Origin: Pyramidobacter porci
GTDB taxonomy: Bacteria; Synergistota; Synergistia; Synergistales; Dethiosulfovibrionaceae
Reading direction: 5' to 3'
Assembly: GCF_009695745.1 (NCBI RefSeq)
Contig: NZ_VUNH01000004.1
Coordinates: 124,001-188,000 of the forward strand
DNA: 64,000 nt
The notes below the pieces were generated by a model. That model saw nothing but the letters and a program-made list of their open reading frames with translations. It searched no databases and was not told where the DNA came from. Position numbers and translations under genes: made by a program. Each line of letters begins with the position of its first letter. Position 1 is the first letter of the stretch. Below, one piece after another: positions 43,069-50,653 of this stretch.

Positions 43069-43121
43069 AGAGCCGTCGCTGCGGCGGCAAGTTTAGGCGC
43101 CTGAACGGAATACGGCAGCCT

Positions 43122-43160
43122 CACGGCGGTTTTGAAATAACGGTCAAAGCCGCCGTTTTT
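43122..43160 (+). terminator. Terminator of the GNAT gene
   Basis: CGGCGGTTTTGA pairs with TCAAAGCCGCCG (one mismatch) and is followed by TTTTTCG. Confidence 0.82.
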
Positions 43161-43239
43161 CGTTGTGAAAATCAGAAGCACAGAGCGGCGTCAAGAAGGT
43201 ATCGCCGTGCTCGCTTTTCATCGATAGAATCTGACATCC

Positions 43240-44616
43240 TTACTCTCGCTCCCCCAAGCCTTTCTCCGCCGGTTCGAAGCCCGGCAGGAAGGTCAGCGTG
43301 GTGATGCGGTCGAGCAGCCCGCCGGGAGCGACCATGCCGCGGCGCTCGACGCCGGGACGCAGCGTGGTGACGACGACGCGGCCGAGCACGATGCGGCCGC
43401 TCAGATCGGGATTTTCTTCCGACGCGAGCCGGACACCCCAAAAGTTATGAAGGATCAGCGGCTCGCCCTTGGGCGACAGCCCGATGAACAGGGCCACGTG
43501 CCCTTTCATGCCGATCAGCGTGCGGAACGGGACGCCGCGTGCGCGGATGATCTTCAGTTTTTCCTCGTTGCTCTTTCCGGTCAAATCGATGAAAACACCG
43601 CATTTCGCCTGCAAAGAACTGTGGTGCGGCAGGCCGATGCCGAAGGGCAGGAACAGGTCGTGCATGGTGGCCGAGCAGTCGCGGTCCTCGAACAGACCGC
43701 CCCAGCCGTAGTTCACGCTCACGAAGCGGTCGGCGAGCGCGCCGACGCCGGCGGCGTCCATCGGCAGCGGCCAGCGTTCCGCCGCGCCGGCGACGGCGCG
43801 AGCGACTTTCGCAGTTCCCGCAGAAGTGCGGACGGGCACGTTCAGCACCAGCGCGCCGTCGCGCTCCGAAGCCACGGGAAAAATCGCGCCCGTGTGAACC
43901 ACGGTCAGCGTGCGCCCGCCGGCGTCGCGCAGCGGCGTGTCGTCGGCCACGATCACGCCGTAACGGCCGGTGTCGTATTTTTCCATGAACGAACGCCCCG
44001 CCAGAGCGACGTCGGCGGCTCTGATCCATCCGGAGAACAGACCGGACTCGCACAGATACCAGGCCCCGCTGCGGTCGGCGTGTTTCACGCGCAGCGGCGT
44101 GCCGGCCCAAACGGCGCCGCACTGCATGTAATCGAACGGAAAGCCTTCGCCGGCGGCTCCCGGATCGGCAAAAGCGGGGCGGTTCGTGGGCAGCGCCCGG
44201 GCGCTGGTGTTGACCACGGCGACGGCGCAGAGGTCCATGGAGGGGAAGCGCCCCATGTCGGCTTGCCCGCGCAGGGCCGCTTTTTTCTCCTCCGTCAGCG
44301 GCTGCAAATTTTCGCCCCAGCGCGGCGCGTCGAGCACGTCGAAGCCCCATCCGGGAACGAGAGGATCGTCCACGGCGCCGCCGCGCCATGGCGCGAAAAA
44401 TTTCGCCATGGCCGCCGCGGCCAGTTCGTTCTGCTTTTTTCCGCCAAGCCAGCGCACGTTCAGCGCGCCGCGCAGATACGACGAGGGAATCTGCGAAAGC
44501 TCGTCCACATCGGCGATGCGTTCGTCCGTCAGGTTCAGCGCCGGCCGCGCCGCCGCCGGCACGACCGGCAGGATCAGAAGCAGCGCGGCAAGGCACAGCA
44601 TTTCGAATCTCATCAT
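43240..44616 (-). CDS. Exported SH3/NlpC-P60 peptidase (YkfC-like)
   Basis: A 458-residue envelope protein with signal peptide (MMRFEMLCLAALLLILPVVP, cleavage after AAA). It has the NLPC_P60 stabilising region, two SH3b domains (GTPLRVKHADRSGAWYLCES and DDTPLRDAGGRTLTVVHTGA), and a C-terminal papain-like peptidase with Cys in YGWGGLFEDRDCSATMHDLF and His in GMKGHVALFIG. This layout is that of enzymes cutting gamma-D-glutamyl-diamino acid bonds in murein peptides. It is the last gene of a leftward neighbourhood with a transglutaminase-like protein, a DUF819 permease and a dipeptide-epimerase remnant, which supports a role in cell-wall peptide recycling. AAGGAGT lies before the start. Confidence 0.88.
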   Translation of the reverse strand: MMRFEMLCLAALLLILPVVPAAARPALNLTDERIADVDELSQIPSSYLRGALNVRWLGGKKQNELAAAAMAKFFAPWRGGAVDDPLVPGWGFDVLDAPRWGENLQPLTEEKKAALRGQADMGRFPSMDLCAVAVVNTSARALPTNRPAFADPGAAGEGFPFDYMQCGAVWAGTPLRVKHADRSGAWYLCESGLFSGWIRAADVALAGRSFMEKYDTGRYGVIVADDTPLRDAGGRTLTVVHTGAIFPVASERDGALVLNVPVRTSAGTAKVARAVAGAAERWPLPMDAAGVGALADRFVSVNYGWGGLFEDRDCSATMHDLFLPFGIGLPHHSSLQAKCGVFIDLTGKSNEEKLKIIRARGVPFRTLIGMKGHVALFIGLSPKGEPLILHNFWGVRLASEENPDLSGRIVLGRVVVTTLRPGVERRGMVAPGGLLDRITTLTFLPGFEPAEKGLGERE

Positions 44617-44648
44617 GATCAGACTCCTTTTTTTGAAAAAAATCGCGT

Positions 44649-44691
44649 AAATAAATCGCGCGGACGCACACGCCGTCCGCGCGATTTATTT
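44649..44691. terminator. 18-bp perfect inverted repeat (terminator)
   Basis: AAATAAATCGCGCGGACG and CGTCCGCGCGATTTATTT are perfect complements around a 7-base loop. It would end leftward transcripts from the transglutaminase-like gene before the NlpC/P60 gene; a weaker plus-strand role is possible. Confidence 0.7.
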
Positions 44692-44913
44692 TATAACAGT
44701 TTTCGCTAAAAAGCCTCGAGGCCCTTTTTATCGACAGCGTTTTCCAAGGAAACGTTTTCGTTCTCCGCAGACGAAACGGATAAATTGTTTTTGGCGTATA
44801 TAAAACAAACAGTTACTACGGCTTCATTCACAAAAAATGTTCCACACGAAACATTCCACGCGAAGAAGAAAGGCGGCGTTCGGAGCGGCGTCTTGCCGCC
44901 GAAAAAAACAGCT
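44692..44913. other. 3' untranslated region of the transglutaminase-like gene
   Basis: About 220 bases with no gene. It contains a GC-rich hairpin (GGCGGC...GCCGCC, 44874-44900) and the parS-like copy at 44838-44853; the remainder is AT-richer with no signal. Confidence 0.4.
44838..44853. repeat. parS-like palindrome, degenerate copy
   Basis: TGTTCCACACGAAACA, with TTCCACGCGAAG on its right as in the other copies. On the minus strand it lies 61 bases after the transglutaminase-like gene's stop and before the hairpin at 44649-44691. Confidence 0.5.
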
Positions 44914-46305
44914 TCATTCCGCTTCTTCGCAGGAAACGACCTCTTTCGCGCTCGTGAACTCATACCAGCGCAGACCGCGCCCGTCGCAGAGCATTTCGCC
45001 CGACTGGTTGTCGTACGGGTCGCAGCGCCAGCCTTCCCACGGCACGGGGAAGTCCGCCTGAAAGGCCGTGTTGGCCGCCATGCGCCACGGGTCGAGATTG
45101 CCGAAATAAAATTGCCGCCGCGCCTCGTTCCCGTCGCGCGCCGCGCCGCCGCCGAAGGACGGATCGGCGTACAGCCAGCCGAAAGGAGACGCGTAGAACG
45201 CCATCCAGTCGTGCCCGCTGCAGAAGTTCGGCCGCGTCACCCAGCCGCTCTCCCAGCGCGCCGGTACGCCCGACACCCGGCACAGGGCGATCAGCAGCAG
45301 CGCCTGCACGCCGCAGTCGCCCGTCAGGTTGCGGGCGCAGTTGGCGGCGATGTCCTCGAGGCAGAAATAATCGGGCATGAAGCGGTACTTCACGTTCAGC
45401 GTGATAAAGTCGTAAAAGCGCCGCGCTTTTTCCAGCGCCGTTTCGGCGCCGCCGGCGATCTCGCGCGCCAGGCTCTTCATGAAAGGCGTGAAAAGCACGT
45501 GCGGCGGCAGCTCGGCCGTGTCGTCCAGCCGCGGCGCTTCGCCGCGGGGCTGCTTCGGCGGCCGGGACAGATCGGCAAAGTTTTGACGGCGCGTGAACGA
45601 GAACTCCACGGAAAAATCGTGGTTCCACTCCATCGTTTCGTTCCAGACGGCGACGCGCTGCGGCGCGTCCTCGGGCGCGAGCAGCGACGCCTGCGGCGAG
45701 ACCAGATCGATCTCGACGCCGCTCTGAGACGGGCAGGCGCAGGGCAGCGGCAGCGCCGCGCTCACCTTCATGCCGGGGCGGAACAGCTCGTCTTTGAGCC
45801 GCAGCAAAGCGCGGCAGCGAAAGCGCACCGCCATGCTCCCCTTCTCGCGCATCAGGCGCGCGGCGCGGTCAAGCCGCGACTCGCCGTTTTCGTCCGGCGG
45901 CTCGATTCCGGCGGGAACGACGCCCGCCCGCGCGGCAAAACGCGCGTCCACCTTGCAGAGCGTCTCGAAAAAACGCCCGAAATAGCGCGGCTCGCCGTTC
46001 ACGTAAATCCATTCGACGCGCCCGTCGCGAACCATTTCGTCGAATTCGTCCGCGCCGAAATCGGCGATATGCTCCCGCACCAGATCCAGCGCTTCGCCGC
46101 GGCGGTAAGGGAAGTTCCCCGGCAGGCGGCGGATCATCTCCGCCTGCGCCGTCAGGGCGTACCGCATCTCCGCCGGCGTGTTCCCGCAAGCCAGCCGCCG
46201 TTCGATCGCCGCCAGAGCGCCCTCCAAGTCCCCGTGTACCTTCAGTCGCCGGATGTCCTCCGGCAGGCCGGCGTGCAGCGCGCGAAAACTTCCGTTCAGT
46301 TCCAT
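44914..46305 (-). CDS. Transglutaminase-like cysteine protease-fold protein
   Basis: A 463-residue cytoplasmic protein (no signal peptide) whose C-terminal half is a transglutaminase core: YDFITLNVKYRFMPDYFCLE, Cys in LTGDCGVQALLLIALCRVSG, His in NFCSGHDWMAFYAS and Asp in GWLYADPSFGG make the Cys-His-Asp triad. The N-terminal half is helical then beta-rich without a known family. Bacterial members act as peptidases or amidases on peptides. It lies 67 bases downstream of the DUF819 permease gene on the same strand, with a hairpin between, and belongs to the putative murein peptide recycling neighbourhood. The start MELNGSF has GGAGGATCTG upstream. Confidence 0.82.
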   Translation of the reverse strand: MELNGSFRALHAGLPEDIRRLKVHGDLEGALAAIERRLACGNTPAEMRYALTAQAEMIRRLPGNFPYRRGEALDLVREHIADFGADEFDEMVRDGRVEWIYVNGEPRYFGRFFETLCKVDARFAARAGVVPAGIEPPDENGESRLDRAARLMREKGSMAVRFRCRALLRLKDELFRPGMKVSAALPLPCACPSQSGVEIDLVSPQASLLAPEDAPQRVAVWNETMEWNHDFSVEFSFTRRQNFADLSRPPKQPRGEAPRLDDTAELPPHVLFTPFMKSLAREIAGGAETALEKARRFYDFITLNVKYRFMPDYFCLEDIAANCARNLTGDCGVQALLLIALCRVSGVPARWESGWVTRPNFCSGHDWMAFYASPFGWLYADPSFGGGAARDGNEARRQFYFGNLDPWRMAANTAFQADFPVPWEGWRCDPYDNQSGEMLCDGRGLRWYEFTSAKEVVSCEEAE

Positions 46306-46331
46306 TCAGATCCTCCGTTCCGTCGAAAACA

Positions 46332-46352
46332 GCCCCGCCGCGAGGGCGGGGC
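46332..46352 (-). terminator. Hairpin after the DUF819 gene
   Basis: GCCCCGCC and GGCGGGGC pair around a 5-base loop and are followed on the minus strand by TGTTTTCG, 21 bases after the stop codon. Confidence 0.6.
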
Positions 46353-46372
46353 CGCGCCGTTTTTCGTTGGTA

Positions 46373-47551
46373 TCACGCGAACATTTTCATCAGATACGCG
46401 GCCGCAAAGCCGAGGATGTTGCCCGCCGCGGCGCCGATCACGCCCATGACCACGCCGATGGCGGTGTAGCCGGGATTGTAGGCGGCCGCCACGATCGGGG
46501 CCGAGGCCGCGCCGCCGATGTTAGCCAGCGACGCCGTGGAGACCATGCACAGGTCGAAGTGGAACAGCTTCGAGAAGATCACCATCGCCACGATGTGGAC
46601 GACGAACACGAACAGCCCGGCCATCAGCCACATCGGCGCGTCGAGCAGCTCGTTCAATCCGGCGCGGGAAGCCAGCAGCGAGATGACGGCGTAAAGGTAC
46701 ATCGTCGACAGCGCGTCGGCGCCGGCAATGCGCCCGATCGGCGACAGCGCCGCGACCAGGCCGAGCGCCGTGACGATCAGCATCGTGCAGGTGGAAGCGT
46801 TGAACACGTCCTTGAGCATGCCGGGCATCAGGCCGGCCGCGTACTTGCCCGCCGCCTGCGACAGCGCCGAGACCATCAGCGACAGGCCGAGCAGGATCGT
46901 GAGCGTGGCGCCGCTCATCTTCGCCGTGCCTTCCGCGGCGGCCTTCTGGGCGTCTTCCGCCTCTTCGAACGTCACCGTGCGCGCGTCGCAGAAGCGGTTC
47001 CACGCCTTTTCGAGCGGCACCGCCATCAGCAGCAGCGCGATCCAGACCGAGTAATAGATCGTATCGACGATCAGCGCGCAGGCGTAATCGCCCTCCGGCA
47101 CGTTCAACGCCCCCTGCAGCGCCGCCATGTTGGCCGAGCCGCCGATCCACGAGGCGCACAGAGCGCCCATGGCGCGCCACGATTCGGCGCCGATTTTGCC
47201 CTTGAACATCACATAGGCCACGACAAATCCCGCCATGATCGTGAAGGCGCAGCAGAAAAAGATCGCCAGCATGCGCGGCCCGATCTTGACCATCTTGCGG
47301 ATGTCGCAGCGCAGCAGCATCACGAAGATCATGCCGTACAGCAGGTTGTTCTTCACCGCAGAGTAGGCCGGCGCCGTGGCCTTCATGTCCCACAGGCCGA
47401 CCGTGCAGAAGAGCATGTTGAACAGATAGACCATGACGATCGGCGGCACGAAATCGAAAATCTTCCAGCCGGTGGCCTTCTGGCACCACACGAGCAGCCC
47501 GGCGAAGAACACGAGGAACGCCACATAGGTGAATCCGCTGGTGATCAACAT
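46373..47551 (-). CDS. DUF819 family membrane permease
   Basis: A 392-residue integral membrane protein of the DUF819 (YjcL-like) family with about ten to eleven membrane spans. Seen: LVWCQKATGWKIFDFVPPIV, GALCASWIGGSANMAALQGA (conserved family block), and SLANIGGAASAPIVAAAYNP near the C-terminus. The two glycine/alanine-rich, asparagine-containing blocks suggest a secondary transporter with inverted repeats. The start MLITSGFTYV has AAAGGAGG upstream. In other genomes DUF819 genes neighbour muropeptide enzymes (NlpC/P60, dipeptide epimerase), as here, so import of murein peptides or amino acids is a reasonable guess, not shown. Confidence 0.85.
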   Translation of the reverse strand: MLITSGFTYVAFLVFFAGLLVWCQKATGWKIFDFVPPIVMVYLFNMLFCTVGLWDMKATAPAYSAVKNNLLYGMIFVMLLRCDIRKMVKIGPRMLAIFFCCAFTIMAGFVVAYVMFKGKIGAESWRAMGALCASWIGGSANMAALQGALNVPEGDYACALIVDTIYYSVWIALLLMAVPLEKAWNRFCDARTVTFEEAEDAQKAAAEGTAKMSGATLTILLGLSLMVSALSQAAGKYAAGLMPGMLKDVFNASTCTMLIVTALGLVAALSPIGRIAGADALSTMYLYAVISLLASRAGLNELLDAPMWLMAGLFVFVVHIVAMVIFSKLFHFDLCMVSTASLANIGGAASAPIVAAAYNPGYTAIGVVMGVIGAAAGNILGFAAAYLMKMFA

Positions 47552-47633
47552 TTTTCTTCCTCCTTTGAAAAGCTCCATATCATGGACGACGGCAAAGCAA
47601 GGGCGCCGCGTCCGCCCGTCCGCCACAGCGGCT

Positions 47634-48308
47634 TTATGACGTTTTGTGAATTATCAGAAAAACACTGGAATCATCCACTTCCGTCACCTGATAAGGAAAG
47701 CCGGAAGCCGCTCCGATCCTCTCAAAATCATCGGGCGTGTGGGTCGCCGCTTTGAATCCGTCCGCGCAAACGATAACGCCGTCCTTCGTCTTTTCGGGAT
47801 CGATCGCTCCCAGCAGTCCTTTGGAAGCCTGTTCTTCGAACCATTTCAGGCGGAAATCCCAGAACTTCGCGCTGTAGCTGCTGAAATAGGCCGCGCCTCC
47901 GGGAGCGAGCAAACCGATGATAGTCCGGACGACCTTATCGTCCGCTTTCATCGCTGAAAGGCCGTTCTGCAAACAGAGCACGACGTCGAACTGACAGTCG
48001 AAACTCATGTCGTGCACGTCCATCGTCACCATGTCCGCATTGGGGAAATTCTTCAAGTACCGTTTTCCCAATTTGACGTTCTCTTCCGAGATATCCACGC
48101 CGACGATCGAGGCGCAGAAAGGAGCCAGCTCCCTCACAATGCGCCCGTATCCGGCGCCAAGCTCCAGAACGCGCTCGCGCCCGGACAGCCGCGTTCTGAC
48201 AAACTCGATCTCCGCTTCAAGATACTGCCTGATTCGCAGAAGAGAGGTCTCATACACCTGATAGAGTTTCTGAGAATTGAGGTTCTCGGCATAGTAATTT
48301 TTTTTCAT
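47634..48308 (-). CDS. Class I SAM-dependent methyltransferase
   Basis: A 224-residue Rossmann-fold methyltransferase. Motif I ERVLELGAGYGRIVRELAPF, acidic residue in IVGVDISEENVKLGKRYLKN, motif II region DVVLCLQNGLSAMKADDKVV and post-motif LAPGGAAYFSSYSAKFW are seen. Starts at MKKNYYAEN with GGGAGGACAG upstream. It lies 82 bases before the DUF819 gene and 32 bases after the epimerase remnant, same strand. Methyl acceptor unknown. Confidence 0.88.
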   Translation of the reverse strand: MKKNYYAENLNSQKLYQVYETSLLRIRQYLEAEIEFVRTRLSGRERVLELGAGYGRIVRELAPFCASIVGVDISEENVKLGKRYLKNFPNADMVTMDVHDMSFDCQFDVVLCLQNGLSAMKADDKVVRTIIGLLAPGGAAYFSSYSAKFWDFRLKWFEEQASKGLLGAIDPEKTKDGVIVCADGFKAATHTPDDFERIGAASGFPYQVTEVDDSSVFLIIHKTS

Positions 48309-48340
48309 CTGTCCTCCCTTTCCAATTTCTCCCCATGCGG

Positions 48341-48635
48341 TCATCCGCTCCACTTCACTCCGGGGACGTCGGCGACGCCGAATCCGGCGCCGTTTCCCAG
48401 GCGGATCACGGGGCCGTCGAACTGCGGGCCGCTCGTCACGGGATCGACGGAGCACAGCGCCGGGCCGTCCAGATCAGCGGCGGTAATGCACGAGCTGGCC
48501 GAGGTCAGATGGGCCGCCGCCGTCGGTGATCCGCGCCGGCACGCCGGTCATGGCGTCGACGCGGCGCACGGCCGTCTTGAACGGAGCGATCAGCGGCGTG
48601 TTGAGGATTCCCGTTTCGATGGAAACGATCTTCAT
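48341..48635 (-). pseudogene. L-Ala-D/L-Glu (dipeptide) epimerase, internally deleted
   Basis: The N-terminus MKIVSIETGILNTPLIAPFK then TAVRRVDAM is the classic opening of enolase-superfamily dipeptide epimerases. It jumps at once to GVPARITDGGGPSDLGQL and then, after a frame change, to ADLDGPALCSVDPVTSGPQF and DGPVIRLGNGAGFG, the usual C-terminal end. About 260 residues including the catalytic barrel are missing, so the gene is dead. An intact enzyme epimerises L-Ala-D-Glu from murein. Start has AGGGAAAGAC upstream, and a good leftward promoter remains at 48773-48801. Confidence 0.8.
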
Positions 48636-48962
48636 GTCTTTCCCTCGCCGAAAGAAAAAAACGCCGCCCGTTCCCCCGCGCCGGGGACGCGCGGGCGGCT
48701 CCGCTTTCACCGCCCCACGTCGGCGGACGGAGCCGCGCCGCGGGGTTTTGTTCGTTCGCTGTCGCTTCAATGATTATATCTTTTCAAAGGCAGGAGCGCA
48801 ATAAACAAAAACGCGGCGCCCAGCACGGGGTCTCCGTTACCCGCAGGTGACCAAGGCACTTTATTGTGCATCCTTCCGTGGGGGTGAGCCTTCTGTTAAA
48901 CTGTTTTCATTGAAGGAGATAGTTCCGACAAAAAATCCAATCTGACCTGGAGGAATTGAAAA
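48636..48962. other. Divergent intergenic region
   Basis: About 330 bases between the epimerase remnant and the rightward NAD(P)-binding gene. It contains a GC-rich hairpin (CCGCCCG...CGGGCGG, about 48665-48698), the leftward promoter at 48773-48801, and AT-richer sequence before the rightward gene. No coding signal is seen. Confidence 0.4.
48773..48801 (-). promoter_or_regulatory. Leftward promoter of the epimerase/methyltransferase/DUF819 cluster
   Basis: On the minus strand TTGCGC (48796-48801), a 17-base spacer and TATAAT (48773-48778). It would transcribe the dead epimerase and then the methyltransferase and permease genes. Confidence 0.6.
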
Positions 48963-49592
48963 ATGAAAATCGCCGTAATCTGCGCCAACGGCAAAGAGGG
49001 AAAGCTGCTCGTCAAGGAAGCTCTGGCCCGTGGACTCGACGTAACGGCTGTCGCTCGCGGAGAAAACAAAACCGCAGCCACCAAATTCGTCTCGAAAGAC
49101 CTTTTCGACCTGACCGCCGATGACTTGAAAAACTTCGACGTCGTCATCGACGCTTTCGGTGCATGGTCTCCCGAAACACTGCCGCTGCACGGCGCGTCGC
49201 TGAAACATCTGTGCGATCTTCTCAGCGGCACGGCAACCCGCCTGCTCGTGGTCGGCGGCGCAGGCAGTTTGTATATTGACAAAGAACACTCGCTCTGCGT
49301 CGCCGACGCCCCTGACTTTCCCAATGCCTTCAAACCACTTGCCGCAGCGATGGCAGCCGCTCTGAAAGATCTGCGCGCGCGCCGCGACGTCCGCTGGACT
49401 TATGTCAGCCCCGCCGGCGATTTTCAGGCCGAAGGAGAGCGCACCGGCCGTTACATTCTCGGCGGCGAAGAGCTGACGCTCAACTCTCGCGGCGAGAGCG
49501 CGATCAGCTACGCCGATTACGCCGTCGCCATGATTGACGAAGCGGAAAGCGGGCGCCACGTTCAGCAGCGCATATCGGTCGTCAGAGAATAG
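48963..49592 (+). CDS. NAD(P)H-binding oxidoreductase (atypical SDR)
   Basis: A 209-residue Rossmann-fold protein of the NAD(P)H-binding/atypical short-chain dehydrogenase group. Dinucleotide loop IAVICANGKEGKLLVKEALA (G-x-x-G-x-x-G variant), VVIDAFGAWSPETLPLHGAS, LLVVGGAGSLYIDKEHSL and DVRWTYVSPAGDFQAEGERT are typical of the flavin-reductase/NmrA-like branch. CTGGAGGAATTG lies before the start. Precise redox partner unknown. It precedes the macrodomain gene by 119 bases. Confidence 0.85.
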   Translation: MKIAVICANGKEGKLLVKEALARGLDVTAVARGENKTAATKFVSKDLFDLTADDLKNFDVVIDAFGAWSPETLPLHGASLKHLCDLLSGTATRLLVVGGAGSLYIDKEHSLCVADAPDFPNAFKPLAAAMAAALKDLRARRDVRWTYVSPAGDFQAEGERTGRYILGGEELTLNSRGESAISYADYAVAMIDEAESGRHVQQRISVVRE

Positions 49593-49711
49593 TTCATCAG
49601 ATAAAGTCAATCGTTCTTCACTTTTTAAAACGTCGATTTTCGCGCAAAAAAGATCCGTGCGGCGCGGCAAATAGGCTTATATCCCGCATCGATCGAAAGG
49701 AAGGCATCGTC

Positions 49712-50494
49712 ATGAATCAGCCGGAACGCTGTGCATGGCTTATCGAGAAACTGCTCGCCGAAAAACCGTCGGAATATGCCGGCGTGAAAATCCCCGCCGC
49801 GCCCGAGGAACGAAAGCGCCTGCTGCGCGCGCTGATGAACGTGCGTCCGCCGGCCCCCGCCGCCGCAGAATTCTTGCGGATCCAGGACGAATATCTGCGG
49901 GAGGAGACGCGGCTCAAAGGCGTGGTGACGATCGAGTCGCTCTCCCCCGCCGAACCGGGGATCTACCTGTGGCAGGGCGACATCACGCGGCTGGCCGCCG
50001 ACGCCATTGTCAACGCCGCCAACGGCTCGCTGCTGGGCTGTTTCGTGCCGTGCCACGGCTGCATCGACAACGCCATCCACTCGGCGGCGGGCGTGCAGCT
50101 GCGGAACGAGTGCGCGGCGCTCATGGAGCGGCTGGGCGGCGACGAGCCGCCGGGGCGCGCGCGGATCACCGGCGCGTACAATCTGCCCTGCCGCTTCGTG
50201 CTCCACACCGTCGGGCCGATCGTCGGCGGCGCGGTCACGGACGAGCACCGCGCGCTGCTGGCCTCGTGCTACCGCTCCTGTCTGGCGCTGGCAGCGGAAA
50301 GGAACCTACGCTCGGTCGCGTTCTGCTGCGTCTCCACCGGCGAGTTCCGCTTCCCCAACGAGGAAGCGGCGGCCATCGCCGTCGCCGCGGCGCGGGAATT
50401 CCTTAAAAGCCACGGCAGCATGAAGGTGATCTTCAACGTCTTCAAGGAGAAGGACAGGAAGATTTACGAGCGCCTGCTGGGCCGCGGCGCGTGA
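49712..50494 (+). CDS. Zinc-dependent macrodomain (ADP-ribosyl hydrolase)
   Basis: A 260-residue macrodomain of the Zn-Macro class, which removes ADP-ribose from proteins, notably the lipoyl carrier GcvH-L modified by SirTM sirtuins. Seen: a helical N-terminal region, then IYLWQGDITRLAADAIVNAA (ADP-ribose binding), the zinc-binding block NGSLLGCFVPCHGCIDNAIH, LPCRFVLHTVGPIVGG and the phosphate loop CCVSTGEFRFPNEEAAAIAV. GGAAGG lies before the start. A SirTM gene lies 2 kb downstream on the same strand, with a P-type ATPase between. No GcvH-L or lipoate ligase gene, the usual companions in Firmicutes, is in the window. Confidence 0.9.
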   Translation: MNQPERCAWLIEKLLAEKPSEYAGVKIPAAPEERKRLLRALMNVRPPAPAAAEFLRIQDEYLREETRLKGVVTIESLSPAEPGIYLWQGDITRLAADAIVNAANGSLLGCFVPCHGCIDNAIHSAAGVQLRNECAALMERLGGDEPPGRARITGAYNLPCRFVLHTVGPIVGGAVTDEHRALLASCYRSCLALAAERNLRSVAFCCVSTGEFRFPNEEAAAIAVAAAREFLKSHGSMKVIFNVFKEKDRKIYERLLGRGA

Positions 50495-50653
50495 TTTTTT
50501 TCCGCGTTCGCCGCGTTCCCTGCCGCGCCAGGACGGCCGCGGATCGTGTTACGCTTTTGACGAGTCAGCGTCTTTCTTCCGTGCACCCCTTCCGTATAAT
50601 AGGAAAAGAACTATTTATGCGCTTCCATGCGGCAAAAAACGGAGGGATTTACG

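Noticed and set aside
44837-45061. Short plus-strand frame beginning MFHTKHS
   Set aside because: Its start is simply the translation of the parS-like palindrome; the rest is antisense to the transglutaminase-like gene.
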